A DNA stretch of 64,000 bases, from positions 305,697-369,696 of the forward strand of contig NZ_HE978515.1 of the NCBI RefSeq assembly GCF_000311725.1, read 5' to 3'. Below the pieces are notes generated by a model that was given only the letters and a program-made list of their open reading frames with translations, searched no databases and was not told the DNA's origin. Shown in pieces: positions 34,609 to 43,559 of this stretch (the stretch's first letter is position 1; each line of letters begins with the position of its first letter). The stretch is from Robertmurraya massiliosenegalensis JC6. Its GTDB lineage: Bacteria > Bacillota > Bacilli > Bacillales > Cytobacillaceae. A program made the position numbers and the translations under genes.

Positions 34609-35019
34609 ATGGACCAAGATTTTCGCAAGAAGACTTTTCGAGGCGCAAAAATTGAAGACACCATTTTAGAACTAGAAAAATTAAGCTCATTATGTGATGA
34701 AAAATCAAAAAGCAGTGAAGCATTAGAACGACAACGTTTTTATGAAGGGATGGCAATTGCCTATACAACCATTGCCGTGAAGTTGAAAGGAGATTTTGAC
34801 TATATTGAACCAGAAGTCATTGATGAGCTCTATAGTGCTTTAGAGAAGACATCTACTCCCAATCAAAACAGGGACACAGAACATATTGACACTTGTTCGT
34901 TCTGTAGAAGGAGTAAACAGGAAGTAGGCGATTTAGCACTGGGACCTGGAGTTTCTATTTGTAGCGAATGCCTTCAATTTGGTTCAGAAGTCATTAAACC
35001 TCATTCTACTGAAGTATAG
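34609..35019 (+). CDS. ClpX-type zinc-finger protein without an ATPase domain
   Basis: 136 residues. An N-terminal helical part (about 1-90) is followed by a C4 zinc finger, CSFC-x22-CSEC with GPGVSICSECL, of the ClpX N-terminal type. ClpX uses this domain to dimerise and recognise substrates or adaptors; there is no ATPase here. It may be an adaptor or decoy for ClpXP, but that is inference. The ATG at 34609 has AGGAGG. It converges with yozE, with a shared terminator. Confidence 0.75.
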   Translation: MDQDFRKKTFRGAKIEDTILELEKLSSLCDEKSKSSEALERQRFYEGMAIAYTTIAVKLKGDFDYIEPEVIDELYSALEKTSTPNQNRDTEHIDTCSFCRRSKQEVGDLALGPGVSICSECLQFGSEVIKPHSTEV

Positions 35020-35028
35020 ATGAAGAAC

Positions 35029-35069
35029 AAAAAAAGGGACTCCAATTCATTCATTGGTTTCCCTTTTTT
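35029..35069. terminator. bidirectional terminator
   Basis: AAAAAAAGGGA...CCAAT paired with ATTGG...TCCCTTTTTT, spanning the end of yozE and lying just after the ClpX-type gene. Confidence 0.75.
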
Positions 35070-35283
35070 CTGTTGAAAGGTAAATTTCCCATGCTTCATC
35101 AAATACCACCATGCTCGATAAATAATGTCCATTCAATTCCAAATAACTGCTTAGCTCATCGTAATCCTCACTACTTTTTGGAAAACTATGATCCGTATAG
35201 GCAGCGTTGGCAAAAACACTCAAGTCATTCGGTGGCTTAGGATGACGATATTTCATTAAAAAATGATAGAACGATTTCAACAT
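35047..35283 (-). CDS. yozE: YozE (UPF0346) family protein
   Basis: 78 residues. SFYHFLMKYRHPKPPNDLSVFANAAYTDHSFPK and SSYLELNGHYL match the YozE SAM-like helical family; function unknown. ATG at 35283, with GGGAG upstream and a GTG one codon before. It sits between the ClpX-type gene (convergent) and yokU. Confidence 0.92.
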   Translation of the reverse strand: MLKSFYHFLMKYRHPKPPNDLSVFANAAYTDHSFPKSSEDYDELSSYLELNGHYLSSMVVFDEAWEIYLSTEKRETNE

Positions 35284-35376
35284 CACGTACTTTTCTCCCT
35301 CTATTCTTGATATTGTCTTTTACTATAACTTATTTTCATGGAAGTAGTCTATTAAAAAATCCAGACAATTTGAACG

Positions 35377-35466
35377 TTGCCTTTTCTTAAAGAAATACCT
35401 AGCTGGCGCACGGCAATTGGTGTCACGGTTATATTATTTGGATTTTGGATCTTAAAAGGGAAATAA
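35377..35466 (+). CDS. possible 29-residue membrane peptide
   Basis: A TTG-started frame immediately after an in-frame TGA. It encodes a polar start (LPFLKEIPSWRT) and a hydrophobic segment (AIGVTVILFGFWIL) with a KGK end. It lies in the yozE-yokU gap. The ribosome binding site is poor, so this may be a fragment of a lost gene or a chance frame. Confidence 0.25.
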   Translation: MPFLKEIPSWRTAIGVTVILFGFWILKGK

Positions 35467-35475
35467 CATTAGACA

Positions 35476-35515
35476 GAAGAAAACTAGCACCATTTAATGC
35501 GTGCTAGTTTTCTTC
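35476..35515. terminator. terminator after yokU
   Basis: Perfect 15-bp arms GAAGAAAACTAGCAC and GTGCTAGTTTTCTTC with a 10-nt loop, 12 nt past the yokU stop. Confidence 0.85.
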
Positions 35516-35526
35516 AAGTTCTAGTT

Positions 35527-35808
35527 CTAGGAAGAAAAATCAAAATAATTTCTCTTCAACAATTTAGGGAGTTTCATTAGCTCCTTAAAACGAATGGAGC
35601 GATCGATTCCCTTTGTATCAATTAGAAAAAGCTGATCTTCTATATCCTTGACAATGGAGTCGTCTTGATAGGTCATCCCGCACTCCTTGCACACAATTGT
35701 TGGAGTCTCCCTAATTTCAATCGCTTTAGTGCCATCTGGTAACTCCCAATACACGGATTGTTGATCTTTATGAATCTCACTACTGCTGCACCAATCACAA
35801 TACGCCAT
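35527..35808 (-). CDS. yokU: YokU family zinc-finger protein
   Basis: 93 residues with CDWC at the N-terminus and VCKEC, a probable zinc site. The family (YgiT/YokU type) accompanies kamA in several bacteria. The start ATG at 35808 lies 4 nt after the kamA stop with GGAGG inside the end of kamA, so the two are cotranscribed. A regulatory or accessory role is inferred. Confidence 0.87.
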   Translation of the reverse strand: MAYCDWCSSSEIHKDQQSVYWELPDGTKAIEIRETPTIVCKECGMTYQDDSIVKDIEDQLFLIDTKGIDRSIRFKELMKLPKLLKRNYFDFSS

Positions 35809-35812
35809 ATCA

Positions 35813-37228
35813 CTACGCCTCCTTCGTTTCGAGATCCACTTTTTTAAATTTTTCCTGTTGTGCTTGGAATTTTTTCTCTTTTAATTGATCCCGTTTTTCT
35901 CGTTTGTTTTTTAAGGAGGCATGCATTGGGTCACTCTCATATGATTGACGACGGTTTAGGCGTTCAATTCCTTCTGGAACGAGATTGAATTTTTGATCAT
36001 TCATCAAGGCTGAAATTCCTACATTCGAACGTTTTTCTTCCATATCTTCGTAGATTTCTTGAAAATATCCTTCAGCTGTACCAGGTGTATAAGATTCTGG
36101 TTCTGGATATGTCGTAATTACGCCCTCAAAATTTCGAAGGACAACTTTATCTGCACTTTGGGAAATTAAGTAGTTTGGCTGCAATGAGATCTTACCTCCA
36201 CCCCCAGGTGCATCTACGACGAATGTCGGGACTGCGTAGCCAGATGTATGCCCTCTCAAGCCTTCAATAATTTCTAATCCTTTTGAAATAGGTGCTCTGA
36301 AATGACCAATACCTTCAGATAAATCACATTGATAAATATAATATGGGCGAACTCGAATCTTCACTAGATCGTGCATCAGCTTTTTCATAATCGGCACACT
36401 GTCGTTAATTCCAGCTAAAATAACTGATTGATTCCCAACCGGGACTCCTGCATTCGCAAGCATTTCACATGCTCTCTTAGAATCTTCGGTAATTTCAATC
36501 GAAGTGTTAAAGTGCGTATTGAGCCAGATAGGATGATACTTCTTTAAAATAGTACATAGATTTTCGGTAATTCGCTGTGGGAAGACCACTGGTGCCCTGG
36601 TCCCAATTCGTATAATTTCCACATGATCGATTTCACGTAAATTTTTTAAAATATATTCTAAAATCGTGTCATTAATAAGCAATCCGTCTCCACCCGAAAT
36701 GAGAACATCTCTAACTTCAGGAGTACTTCTAATATAATGGATCGCTTCATCCAACTGTTTCTTAGGAACACCCATGCCAATTTGTCCAGAAAATCTTCTT
36801 CTTGTGCAGTAACGGCAATACATGGAACATTGATTGGTAACGAGAAAAAGAACGCGATCTGGATAACGATGTGTTAAACCAGGTACTGGAGAATCTTCAT
36901 CTTCATGGAGAGGATCCTCTAAATCATATTTCGTCTTATAAATTTCTTTTGAAATAGGTACTGACTGCATCCGAATTGGACAGCGGGGATCATCTGGATT
37001 CATGAGAGATGCATAATATGGAGTTATATTTAAAGGAATCGTTTTGGTAGAAATTTTCACTCCTTCTTCCTCTTCTGGAGTTAAATGAATAACTTTTTTT
37101 AAATCTTCGAGCGTCCGAATTGTATTCGTTAATTGCCAAAGCCAATCATTCCATTGCTCCTCCGTAACATCTTTCCATAGCTCTATGTCTTTCCAATGCC
37201 TTTTCGGCTTATATAATGTTTGCTTCAC
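35813..37228 (-). CDS. kamA: lysine 2,3-aminomutase KamA (radical SAM)
   Basis: 471 residues. It converts L-alpha-lysine to L-beta-lysine using a [4Fe-4S] cluster, S-adenosylmethionine and PLP. The cluster motif C-x3-C-x2-C is CSMYCRYC (Cys134, 138, 141); the PLP-binding Lys lies in the DAPGGGGK block. The charged C-terminal tail (about 440-471) is usual for Bacillus. The GTG at 37228 follows GGGGGA. It is preceded by a sigma-54-type promoter and activator palindrome, and followed by yokU. With AblB the product would become N-epsilon-acetyl-beta-lysine, or lysine would be degraded. Confidence 0.96.
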   Translation of the reverse strand: MKQTLYKPKRHWKDIELWKDVTEEQWNDWLWQLTNTIRTLEDLKKVIHLTPEEEEGVKISTKTIPLNITPYYASLMNPDDPRCPIRMQSVPISKEIYKTKYDLEDPLHEDEDSPVPGLTHRYPDRVLFLVTNQCSMYCRYCTRRRFSGQIGMGVPKKQLDEAIHYIRSTPEVRDVLISGGDGLLINDTILEYILKNLREIDHVEIIRIGTRAPVVFPQRITENLCTILKKYHPIWLNTHFNTSIEITEDSKRACEMLANAGVPVGNQSVILAGINDSVPIMKKLMHDLVKIRVRPYYIYQCDLSEGIGHFRAPISKGLEIIEGLRGHTSGYAVPTFVVDAPGGGGKISLQPNYLISQSADKVVLRNFEGVITTYPEPESYTPGTAEGYFQEIYEDMEEKRSNVGISALMNDQKFNLVPEGIERLNRRQSYESDPMHASLKNKREKRDQLKEKKFQAQQEKFKKVDLETKEA

Positions 37229-37264
37229 GCTTTATCCCCCTAGAAATGTATTTATAATAAATTA

Positions 37265-37280
37265 TGCAAAAAGCATGCCA
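37265..37280 (-). promoter_or_regulatory. sigma-54 (SigL) promoter of kamA
   Basis: On the minus strand TGGCATGCTTTTTGCA has GG and GC exactly 12 nt apart, matching the -24/-12 consensus. It lies 36 nt upstream of the kamA start. The adjacent gene encodes a sigma-54 activator, which agrees. Confidence 0.85.
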
Positions 37281-37331
37281 AAGCTCGTAAATAGGGAAAA
37301 TAAAGGCTTTTCAATTAATATCGATAAAAAA

Positions 37332-37349
37332 ATGCCGATTATTCGGCAT
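37332..37349. promoter_or_regulatory. palindromic activator site upstream of kamA
   Basis: ATGCCGATTATTCGGCAT, arms ATGCCGA and TCGGCAT. It lies about 52 nt upstream of the -24 element and overlaps the stop codon of the activator gene. The same TGCCGA-N4-TCGGCA pattern occurs at 38781-38796 upstream of the activator gene. Confidence 0.7.
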
Positions 37350-38742
37350 CAAGTCCATACTTCTGTATTTTATATTGTAACGTTTGTCTAGGTAGCCGTA
37401 ATAAAGTTGCTGCTTGGAGAATATTCCCTTCCGTTTCCTTTAAAGCTTGTAAAATTAAATTCTGTTCGTACATTGCAATCTTTTCACGAAATGAAAGCAC
37501 TTCTTTATTTGACAGACTTTTCCCATTCTTAATAAATTCCTTTAACATAATCGGGAGAGCGTCTATTTCCAGTTGTTCACCCATACAAATATTCATCATA
37601 TATTCAAGAGCATGCTTCAACTCTCTTACGTTTCCTGGCCATGTATAACTCAGGAGTACCTCTTTCACACTCTCTGAAATACCTTTAACATTCTTGTTCA
37701 AACTCTGGTTAAAATGATGAATAAAGACCTCTGACAAATATAGAATATCTTCTTTTCTTTCTCGCAAAGACATTAATTCAAACGTTAAGACATTCAAACG
37801 GTAAAACAAATCAGAACGAAGCATTTTTTGTTCAAGGGCTTTTTTAGGGTGAACATTCATTGCTGCAATCACCCTTACATCAGCACCTATATCTCTCCCC
37901 CCTCCTACCCTTCTGAAATGTCCATCTTCAAGAACGCGTAGCAGCTTTGCTTGGAGATCGATCGGCATGGCATGTATCTCATCTAGAAAAAGAGTGCCAC
38001 TGTCTGCCAACTCAAATAATCCAGGACGTTCAACTGCACCGGTATAGCTCCCTTTTGCGGTTCCAAAGAGAATACTTTCAAGGAGATTTTCAGGAATCGC
38101 CGCACAATTTTGGGCAATAAATGGAGCATTAGCACGAGTAGAGGCATGATGTATTCCTTGTACAAATAATTCCTTCCCTGTTCCACTTTCACCAAAGACT
38201 AATACAGGAGAGTGGGAACGGGCCAGTTGCTCTGCTTCTATTTTCATTTGCTCAAAATGAGGGTTTTTCGTTAATAGATCTTGCATAGTATAAGATACCG
38301 TACTTGGTTTTTTAGAGGAATTTTTTTTTGAAAGTAACTGTTTTTGCAAATCGACAAGCTGTTCAGAGAGTTTTTTCATGGTCGTGTGATCTTTCGCAAT
38401 TTCCATCGCTCCTATAAATTGCTTTTTCACAAAGATCGGGAGCGTCGTGTTCATTGTCTCTATTCTTTTCCCATATACGTTCGTATAAATTTGCGCCTGA
38501 TTATAAATTGCCTTTTTTGACTTCAAGACTTTGATCAATGTACTCGTGTTTACGTTCAATGAGGGAAAAACATGAAGTAGTGGTTTTCCAATTACATCCG
38601 CAATTTTTAATCCATCATGCCTTGCTGCCACCTCGTTATAATAAATCGTTGTTCCATTTGTGTCGACCACATGAATCCCTTCATCAATTCTAGAAAGAAT
38701 AGCCTTTAATACTTCATTTGAAATGGCCATTTCCTGTGGCAA
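37339..38742 (-). CDS. sigma-54-dependent activator of the kam locus (KamR/RocR-like)
   Basis: 467 residues in three parts. An N-terminal PAS domain (about 10-115) is followed by a sigma-54-interacting AAA+ ATPase with Walker A GESGTGKE (184-191), contact loop GSYTGA (231-236, consensus GAFTGA) and Walker B FLDEI (252-256). The C-terminal Fis-type helix-turn-helix ends [17 protein letters not shown]. It should activate kamA from the upstream palindromes. The PAS ligand is unknown, presumably lysine-related. TTG at 38742 behind AGGTGAT. Similar KamR proteins control kamA in the B. cereus group. Confidence 0.92.
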   Translation of the reverse strand: MPQEMAISNEVLKAILSRIDEGIHVVDTNGTTIYYNEVAARHDGLKIADVIGKPLLHVFPSLNVNTSTLIKVLKSKKAIYNQAQIYTNVYGKRIETMNTTLPIFVKKQFIGAMEIAKDHTTMKKLSEQLVDLQKQLLSKKNSSKKPSTVSYTMQDLLTKNPHFEQMKIEAEQLARSHSPVLVFGESGTGKELFVQGIHHASTRANAPFIAQNCAAIPENLLESILFGTAKGSYTGAVERPGLFELADSGTLFLDEIHAMPIDLQAKLLRVLEDGHFRRVGGGRDIGADVRVIAAMNVHPKKALEQKMLRSDLFYRLNVLTFELMSLRERKEDILYLSEVFIHHFNQSLNKNVKGISESVKEVLLSYTWPGNVRELKHALEYMMNICMGEQLEIDALPIMLKEFIKNGKSLSNKEVLSFREKIAMYEQNLILQALKETEGNILQAATLLRLPRQTLQYKIQKYGLDAE

Positions 38743-38780
38743 TATTCATCACCTACCAGTTCATTCATTGTTCTAAAACA

Positions 38781-38817
38781 TGCCGAAAATTCGGCAGTAA
38801 TAGACGATTTTTCGGCA
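38781..38817. promoter_or_regulatory. activator palindromes upstream of the activator gene
   Basis: TGCCGAAAATTCGGCA (38781-38796) is followed by a second, imperfect site, ACGATTTTTCGGCA (38804-38817). The first shares the TGCCGA-N4-TCGGCA pattern of the kamA site. Autoregulation by the activator is the simplest reading. No sigma-54 box was found here. Confidence 0.6.
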
Positions 38818-38843
38818 TGTCGTCCGTCTCACTTGCGTTTCTC

Positions 38844-39701
38844 TCAAATCTTTTCCTGAAAAGATAAATCCTTTACCCACATATTCATGTTTTCGATTTT
38901 GTCATAAATATAGCAGTTATTTGTTAACCTTCCTCGATAACGGTACCCCAGTTGATGTAAGGCTGCGTTCATCCCGAATGATTGAGCTCTAGCAATCGAG
39001 TAAGCGCAATAAACTCCTCTAGCAAGAAGCTCTTCCTCAAGCTTCTCTAATAAAATTTTCATTAAACCGTATTTTCGATGTTCAAGCAACGTTGCACAGT
39101 CTGTAAGCTCCGCATTTTTGTAAAACTCATTTACTTCCGCTGATGCAGCGCTCACTACCTCTTCTCCTTTAGTAAACGCAAAATAAATCGTCCCTTCTTC
39201 CATTGTTTTTAAAATGTACGCTGGGTCATGTAATGGGGTAGGGTAAATCTTGAACACCTGCTGATACAGTTGTGCCAACGCTGCTACCTCCTCCTTTTGC
39301 ACGAAAATAAGTTTGTATTCCTCAGGAGGTGATTTCAACCCGCTATTCTTTTCTAATGATTGGACATCTTTTACCATTGTGTCCTCTTTCGTAAAAGAGT
39401 CGCTATTCCTTCGCTCATACGTATAATATTTACAGCAAAAATAACAGTCAGAGCCTAGAAAAAAGCGTTCAATTACAGCTTCACATTGAAATCCATGTTC
39501 AAGCAGTGGAATAAGCTGCTCATTTCTTCCCTTTACGATGAGTTTATCAGCATTTGAGTGTAAGGCTATTTCTTCTGCTTTTGCGAGCGCCTCATAAACG
39601 TTACCCCTTATATCCTCAATTCGAATTCTTTTATTATATGGATCGTTAAATACCTCGATAACGAAGTTCTCTCCAGTAATGACAGTACTTGTAGCAGTCA
39701 A
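38844..39701 (-). CDS. ablB: beta-lysine N6-acetyltransferase AblB (YodP)
   Basis: 285 residues. The C-terminal half is a GNAT domain (EVNEFYKNAELTDCATLLEHRKYGLMKILLEKLE is the acetyl-CoA-binding block); the N-terminal half includes the paired CYFCCKYYTYERR segment typical of AblB. With KamA it would acetylate L-beta-lysine to the compatible solute N-epsilon-acetyl-beta-lysine, known from archaea and some bacteria. In B. subtilis yodP belongs to a sporulation operon. TTG at 39701 behind AAAGGAG. No sigma-54 promoter was found upstream. Confidence 0.87.
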   Translation of the reverse strand: MTATSTVITGENFVIEVFNDPYNKRIRIEDIRGNVYEALAKAEEIALHSNADKLIVKGRNEQLIPLLEHGFQCEAVIERFFLGSDCYFCCKYYTYERRNSDSFTKEDTMVKDVQSLEKNSGLKSPPEEYKLIFVQKEEVAALAQLYQQVFKIYPTPLHDPAYILKTMEEGTIYFAFTKGEEVVSAASAEVNEFYKNAELTDCATLLEHRKYGLMKILLEKLEEELLARGVYCAYSIARAQSFGMNAALHQLGYRYRGRLTNNCYIYDKIENMNMWVKDLSFQEKI

Positions 39702-39923
39702 TTTTTTCTCTCCTTTACATAAATGGTACCTAGCCCTTTGAACCGTAGTAGATTAATGAAACATTATTTTACCGCATAAAAACATGAATCTAGTTTAAGA
39801 AATGTTGCATGCAAAAATAATGTATGCTAATGAACCTCATCGGAAAGGTAAATTTAAGCTTTTAAGAGATAATATAGATAGTAAAAAAACATACTCATTG
39901 CATAACAGCATTTAAACTCGGTC

Positions 39924-41342
39924 CTACAGTTTAAAGCTTATCAGCTTTAATTCTGTCATCTCCTCTACCGCATATTTAATGCCTTCTCTTCCCATCCCAC
40001 TTAATTTCACACCTCCATATGGCATATGGTCAACGCGGAATGTTGGAAAATCATTAATCATCACTCCACCTACATGCAATTCTTTTGCTGCTTTAAATGC
40101 TCGACCAACGTCGGTCGTGAAAACACCAGCCTGTAAGCCATATTTTGACTCATTTACAAAGTTAATCGCTTCTTCCATTGAACTGACTCGATTAATATGA
40201 ACGACTGGAGCAAATGCTTCTTCACATGAGATTTTCTCTTCTGGATGAACATCTAAAAGAACTGTTGGCTGTAAAATAGCATTCTCCCCTCTTCCACCAA
40301 GAGCAAGCGTTGCGCCTGATTTTGTCGCACTTTCAATCCAATTTAACACCCGATTTTGATCCCCTCTTGAAATCATAGCAGAAACATCTGTTTGCTCATC
40401 GAGCGGATCTCCAATCTTCAATTTCTTTGTATGTTCGATAAACTGCTCAACAAAAGCCTCATAGATTGTATCATGTACATAAATTCGTTGAACAGAAATA
40501 CAAACCTGCCCTTGGAATGCAAAAGCACCAGTTACAATTCGCGGAACTATTTCCTTTAAGTTCGAATTCTCATCAACAATTACCGCTGCATTAGACCCTA
40601 GCTCAAGCGTTACCCGTTTTAAACCAGCTTTTTCCCGGATTTGCTTGCCAACTTCAGGACTACCTGTAAACGTTATCATTTTAATACGATCATCTTGGAC
40701 CAGGACATCTCCAACCGTACTACCTCTACCGGTAACAACATTTAAAGCACCTTTTGGTAAACCGGCTTCATGGAAAAATTGAGCAATTTTATAGGATGAT
40801 AAAGGGGTTTGTGTTGCAGGCTTTAACACAATCGTGTTTCCAGCAGCAATTGCAGGTCCAACTTTATGAGCTACAAGATTCATTGGAAAGTTAAATGGAG
40901 TTATCGCAGCTATCACTCCAAGCGGCTCTTTCACCGTATAAGCCACTCTTCCTTCACCGCCTGGAGCAGCATCCATCGGTATTGTTTCACCATAAATCCT
41001 TCGCGCTTCTTGAGCGGAAAATTTATAAGTCATGATCGTTCTGTCTACTTCAGTTCGAGCTGCTGTTAATGGTTTTGACGCTTCTTTTGCAATGATTTGG
41101 GCACATTCTTCTTTATTTTCTTTCATTAATTCTACGACGTTCTCAAGAATTTCAGCCCGCTTATAGGCTGGCAATGAGCGTAGGATACCTTCAGCATTTG
41201 ATGCTGCCTCTATTGCCTTACGTACATCATTCTTTTCAGCCACTGCGACTTCAGCAATTAGCGATTGATCGTATGGGCTTAATAACGTTGAATATTCCTT
41301 CGTTTCTACACACTCCCCGTTTATCCATAGAGATTGCTTCAT
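39924..41342 (-). CDS. aldehyde dehydrogenase family protein
   Basis: 472 residues. It has the aldehyde dehydrogenase fold: FNFPMNLVAHKVGPAIAAGNT, LELGSNA with the general base Glu near 247, and the nucleophile Cys near 280 in GQVCISVQR. The C-terminal PYGGVKLSGMGREG is intact. Sequence resembles the GapN/lactaldehyde/phosphonoacetaldehyde branch; the substrate is not fixed. The ATG at 41342 is chosen for its 9-nt spacing to GAGGAGG. It lies 222 nt upstream of ablB and may serve lysine or amine metabolism. Confidence 0.9.
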   Translation of the reverse strand: MKQSLWINGECVETKEYSTLLSPYDQSLIAEVAVAEKNDVRKAIEAASNAEGILRSLPAYKRAEILENVVELMKENKEECAQIIAKEASKPLTAARTEVDRTIMTYKFSAQEARRIYGETIPMDAAPGGEGRVAYTVKEPLGVIAAITPFNFPMNLVAHKVGPAIAAGNTIVLKPATQTPLSSYKIAQFFHEAGLPKGALNVVTGRGSTVGDVLVQDDRIKMITFTGSPEVGKQIREKAGLKRVTLELGSNAAVIVDENSNLKEIVPRIVTGAFAFQGQVCISVQRIYVHDTIYEAFVEQFIEHTKKLKIGDPLDEQTDVSAMISRGDQNRVLNWIESATKSGATLALGGRGENAILQPTVLLDVHPEEKISCEEAFAPVVHINRVSSMEEAINFVNESKYGLQAGVFTTDVGRAFKAAKELHVGGVMINDFPTFRVDHMPYGGVKLSGMGREGIKYAVEEMTELKLISFKL

Positions 41343-41461
41343 TTTCTTCATCCTCCTCTTTCCATGTCAAAAGCCTATCATTAATATCTATTTAAATTGT
41401 AACGGAAATCATTAATTCTGAAAAGTCCGACCATTCAGAAGATCATCGTGTCCTTAAACTA

Positions 41462-41491
41462 AAAAATCTGCCCTTTAATAGGCAGATTTTT
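41462..41491 (-). terminator. terminator after the FAD-dehydrogenase gene
   Basis: Arms AAAAATCTGCC and GGCAGATTTTT with an 8-nt loop, followed by T on the minus strand. Confidence 0.85.
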
Positions 41492-41499
41492 AAATAAAA

Positions 41500-42966
41500 T
41501 TATACCGTTACTGATTCTTTTTTCGTTGTATTTTTACTCTTTTCAATAATATCTCGCGCAATCCAAACACCACAAGCACTTGCCTGAGCAAGACCTCTTG
41601 TCACACCAGCACCATCTCCACCAACATAAAGACCACTGATTTCTGTTTCAAATCGATCATTTAATTTTGGACGTGCAGAGTAAAACTTCGCTTCTACCCC
41701 GTAAAATAATGTGTGTTCAGAAGCAAGACCAGGAGAAACGACGTTTAAAGCTTCTGTCATTTCTACTAAGCTCTTCAATGTATTGTAAGGTAAAACAAGT
41801 CCTAAATCTCCAGGAACTGCTTCCTTCAGCGTTGGTTCGATAAAACCCTCTTTAATTCGTTTCTCCGTTGATCTTCTACCTTTTAAAATATCCCCGTACT
41901 TTTGTACGATGATTCCACCATTTGATAATGCATTAGCCAGCTTAGAAATGGCAATTGCATACTCATTCGGTTTATCAAATGGCTCTGAGAATGTATGTGA
42001 AACAAGCAAAGCGAAGTTTGTATTCGGGCTTCCTAGTTTGGGATCTTTATAAGCATGACCATTTGCAAGCATTGTTCCAGAATGATTTTCAACGACAACA
42101 TGACCTGAAGGGTTACTACAGAAAGTACGGACTCTTGTCCCAACCGACGTATTAAATGTAAATTTCCCTTCGTATAAATGTTCGTTAATTTCGTCCATTA
42201 CGATATTGGAAGTCTCGACCCGGACACCTACATCCACCTGATTGCTGATCATTTTTAGGCGGCGAGATTTCAATAATTTTGCTAACCATACACTTCCATC
42301 TCTTCCTGGTGCAATGACAACTTTATCTGCAGTAATGGAATCACCTGATTTCAACTTTACTCCTGTCACCTTATGACCATCAGAAGTTCGTTCTGTCATT
42401 AAATCTTCTACTTCCGTTTTAAAGGACATATCGATCTTTTCTGTTAAGTAACCATAAATATCTTGAAGAATTTGTAGATTTTGTTCAGTTCCTAAATGTC
42501 TAACTTGAGCGCGAAGTAGTTTTAATCCAGCAGCATATGCACGTCTTTCAATATCCTTTACTGCAGGTGTTAATGGATCGGTAATACTTGTTGTTGCGCC
42601 ATGTTTAAGGTTAATTTCATCAACATATTTAATCAATTCAATCACTTGAGAGTCTGACAAATAATCCGTCATCCATCCCCCAAATTCACTTGTAATATTA
42701 AACTTTCCATCAGAATATGCCCCAGCTCCACCGAAACCATTCGTAATCGAACACGCTGGTAAGCATCCTGCAAATTCTTTTCTTCCAGCTGCCGGTGGGC
42801 ATTTTTCAATCTTCTTTTGTAAAATTGGACAATGTCTTTTAAAAATATCGTGACCCTTATCTATTAAAATAATATTTGCTTCAGGCATCTTTAATGTTAG
42901 TTCATAACATGTAAAAATTCCGGCAGGTCCTGCACCAACAACGATTACATCATAGTTCGTTTTCAT
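41500..42966 (-). CDS. uncharacterised FAD-dependent dehydrogenase (COG2509 type)
   Basis: 488 residues. The FAD-binding motif GAGPAG is at 12-17 and a second nucleotide motif, VIAPGRDGSVWL, lies near 225. A Cys-rich stretch, CPILQKKIEKCPPAAGRKEFAGCLPAC (given here only by its ends), is typical of this family. The C-terminal SGLYVGGDGAGVTRGLAQAS block closes the FAD site. Biological role unknown. The ATG at 42966 follows GGGGGA. Transcribed alone, with its own terminator. Confidence 0.85.
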   Translation of the reverse strand: MKTNYDVIVVGAGPAGIFTCYELTLKMPEANIILIDKGHDIFKRHCPILQKKIEKCPPAAGRKEFAGCLPACSITNGFGGAGAYSDGKFNITSEFGGWMTDYLSDSQVIELIKYVDEINLKHGATTSITDPLTPAVKDIERRAYAAGLKLLRAQVRHLGTEQNLQILQDIYGYLTEKIDMSFKTEVEDLMTERTSDGHKVTGVKLKSGDSITADKVVIAPGRDGSVWLAKLLKSRRLKMISNQVDVGVRVETSNIVMDEINEHLYEGKFTFNTSVGTRVRTFCSNPSGHVVVENHSGTMLANGHAYKDPKLGSPNTNFALLVSHTFSEPFDKPNEYAIAISKLANALSNGGIIVQKYGDILKGRRSTEKRIKEGFIEPTLKEAVPGDLGLVLPYNTLKSLVEMTEALNVVSPGLASEHTLFYGVEAKFYSARPKLNDRFETEISGLYVGGDGAGVTRGLAQASACGVWIARDIIEKSKNTTKKESVTV

Positions 42967-43153
42967 CGCTTTTCCCCCTGTCGTTGCTTTCGATTATCGT
43001 TTTTCGTGTTTTTTCAAATCCTATAATAATATAGCAGAGAAAAAGAAGGTGGTCAACAATAAAATACGAACTTTAATTTTATCCACCAACTCAATCGTTC
43101 GTTAATAGGTGAATTCCTCTAATTTTCTTACATTTCTTACAGCATTAAAAAAA

Positions 43154-43180
43154 GGAATTACCTTTTGGCAAGGTAATTCC
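43154..43180 (-). terminator. terminator after yjcZ
   Basis: Arms GGAATTACCTT and AAGGTAATTCC with a 5-nt loop, followed by TTTTTTT on the minus strand. Confidence 0.85.
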
Positions 43181-43193
43181 ACTTTCCCCCAGA

Positions 43194-43361
43194 TTATTTG
43201 CAATAGCTAGCTCCAATAATAATTAATAGGATGAAAAGAACCACAATTAACGCAAATCCTCCGCGAAAACCACCAACCGCAACTCCACCTACTGCAGGTG
43301 CAGGATAACCATATCCAGTAAAGCAAGGGTCATATCCACAAGTATCATATCCGTAATTCAC
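43194..43361 (-). CDS. yjcZ: YjcZ-family sporulation protein
   Basis: 55 residues, GTG-started behind GGAGTGGAG. The N-terminal half is Gly/Tyr/Pro-rich (MNYGYDTCGYDPCFTGYGYP), then GGVAVGGFRGGFALIVVLFILLIIIGASYCK given here by ends only, a hydrophobic tail. This is the pattern of YjcZ small spore proteins. It is short and easily missed; the terminator 14 nt downstream supports it. Confidence 0.85.
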   Translation of the reverse strand: MNYGYDTCGYDPCFTGYGYPAPAVGGVAVGGFRGGFALIVVLFILLIIIGASYCK

Positions 43362-43530
43362 TTTATCTCCACTCCTTCATTTTTTTGTCCATTGATTTCC
43401 ATGAAAATTTCTTACACTTAGAAATCAATTTAGGTTATTATCACTGCTAATGTATGTAGTAGGTACTTGACCCGTATGTGTATTTGCCCAATTTGTACAA
43501 TGTCTTTAAAAAAAGAATAATGAGGCGGTG

Positions 43531-43559
43531 TCAAAAAGTCGCTGATAACGACTTTTTGA
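43531..43559. terminator. hairpin between yjcZ and repeat copy B
   Basis: Perfect arms TCAAAAAGTCG and CGACTTTTTGA with a 7-nt loop. No gene ends here on either strand, so the role is unclear; it abuts the element. Confidence 0.6.

Noticed and set aside
41352..41499. Sigma-54 promoter before the aldehyde dehydrogenase or ablB genes
   Set aside because: No GG/GC pair with 12-nt spacing was found in 41352-41499 or 39702-39923.
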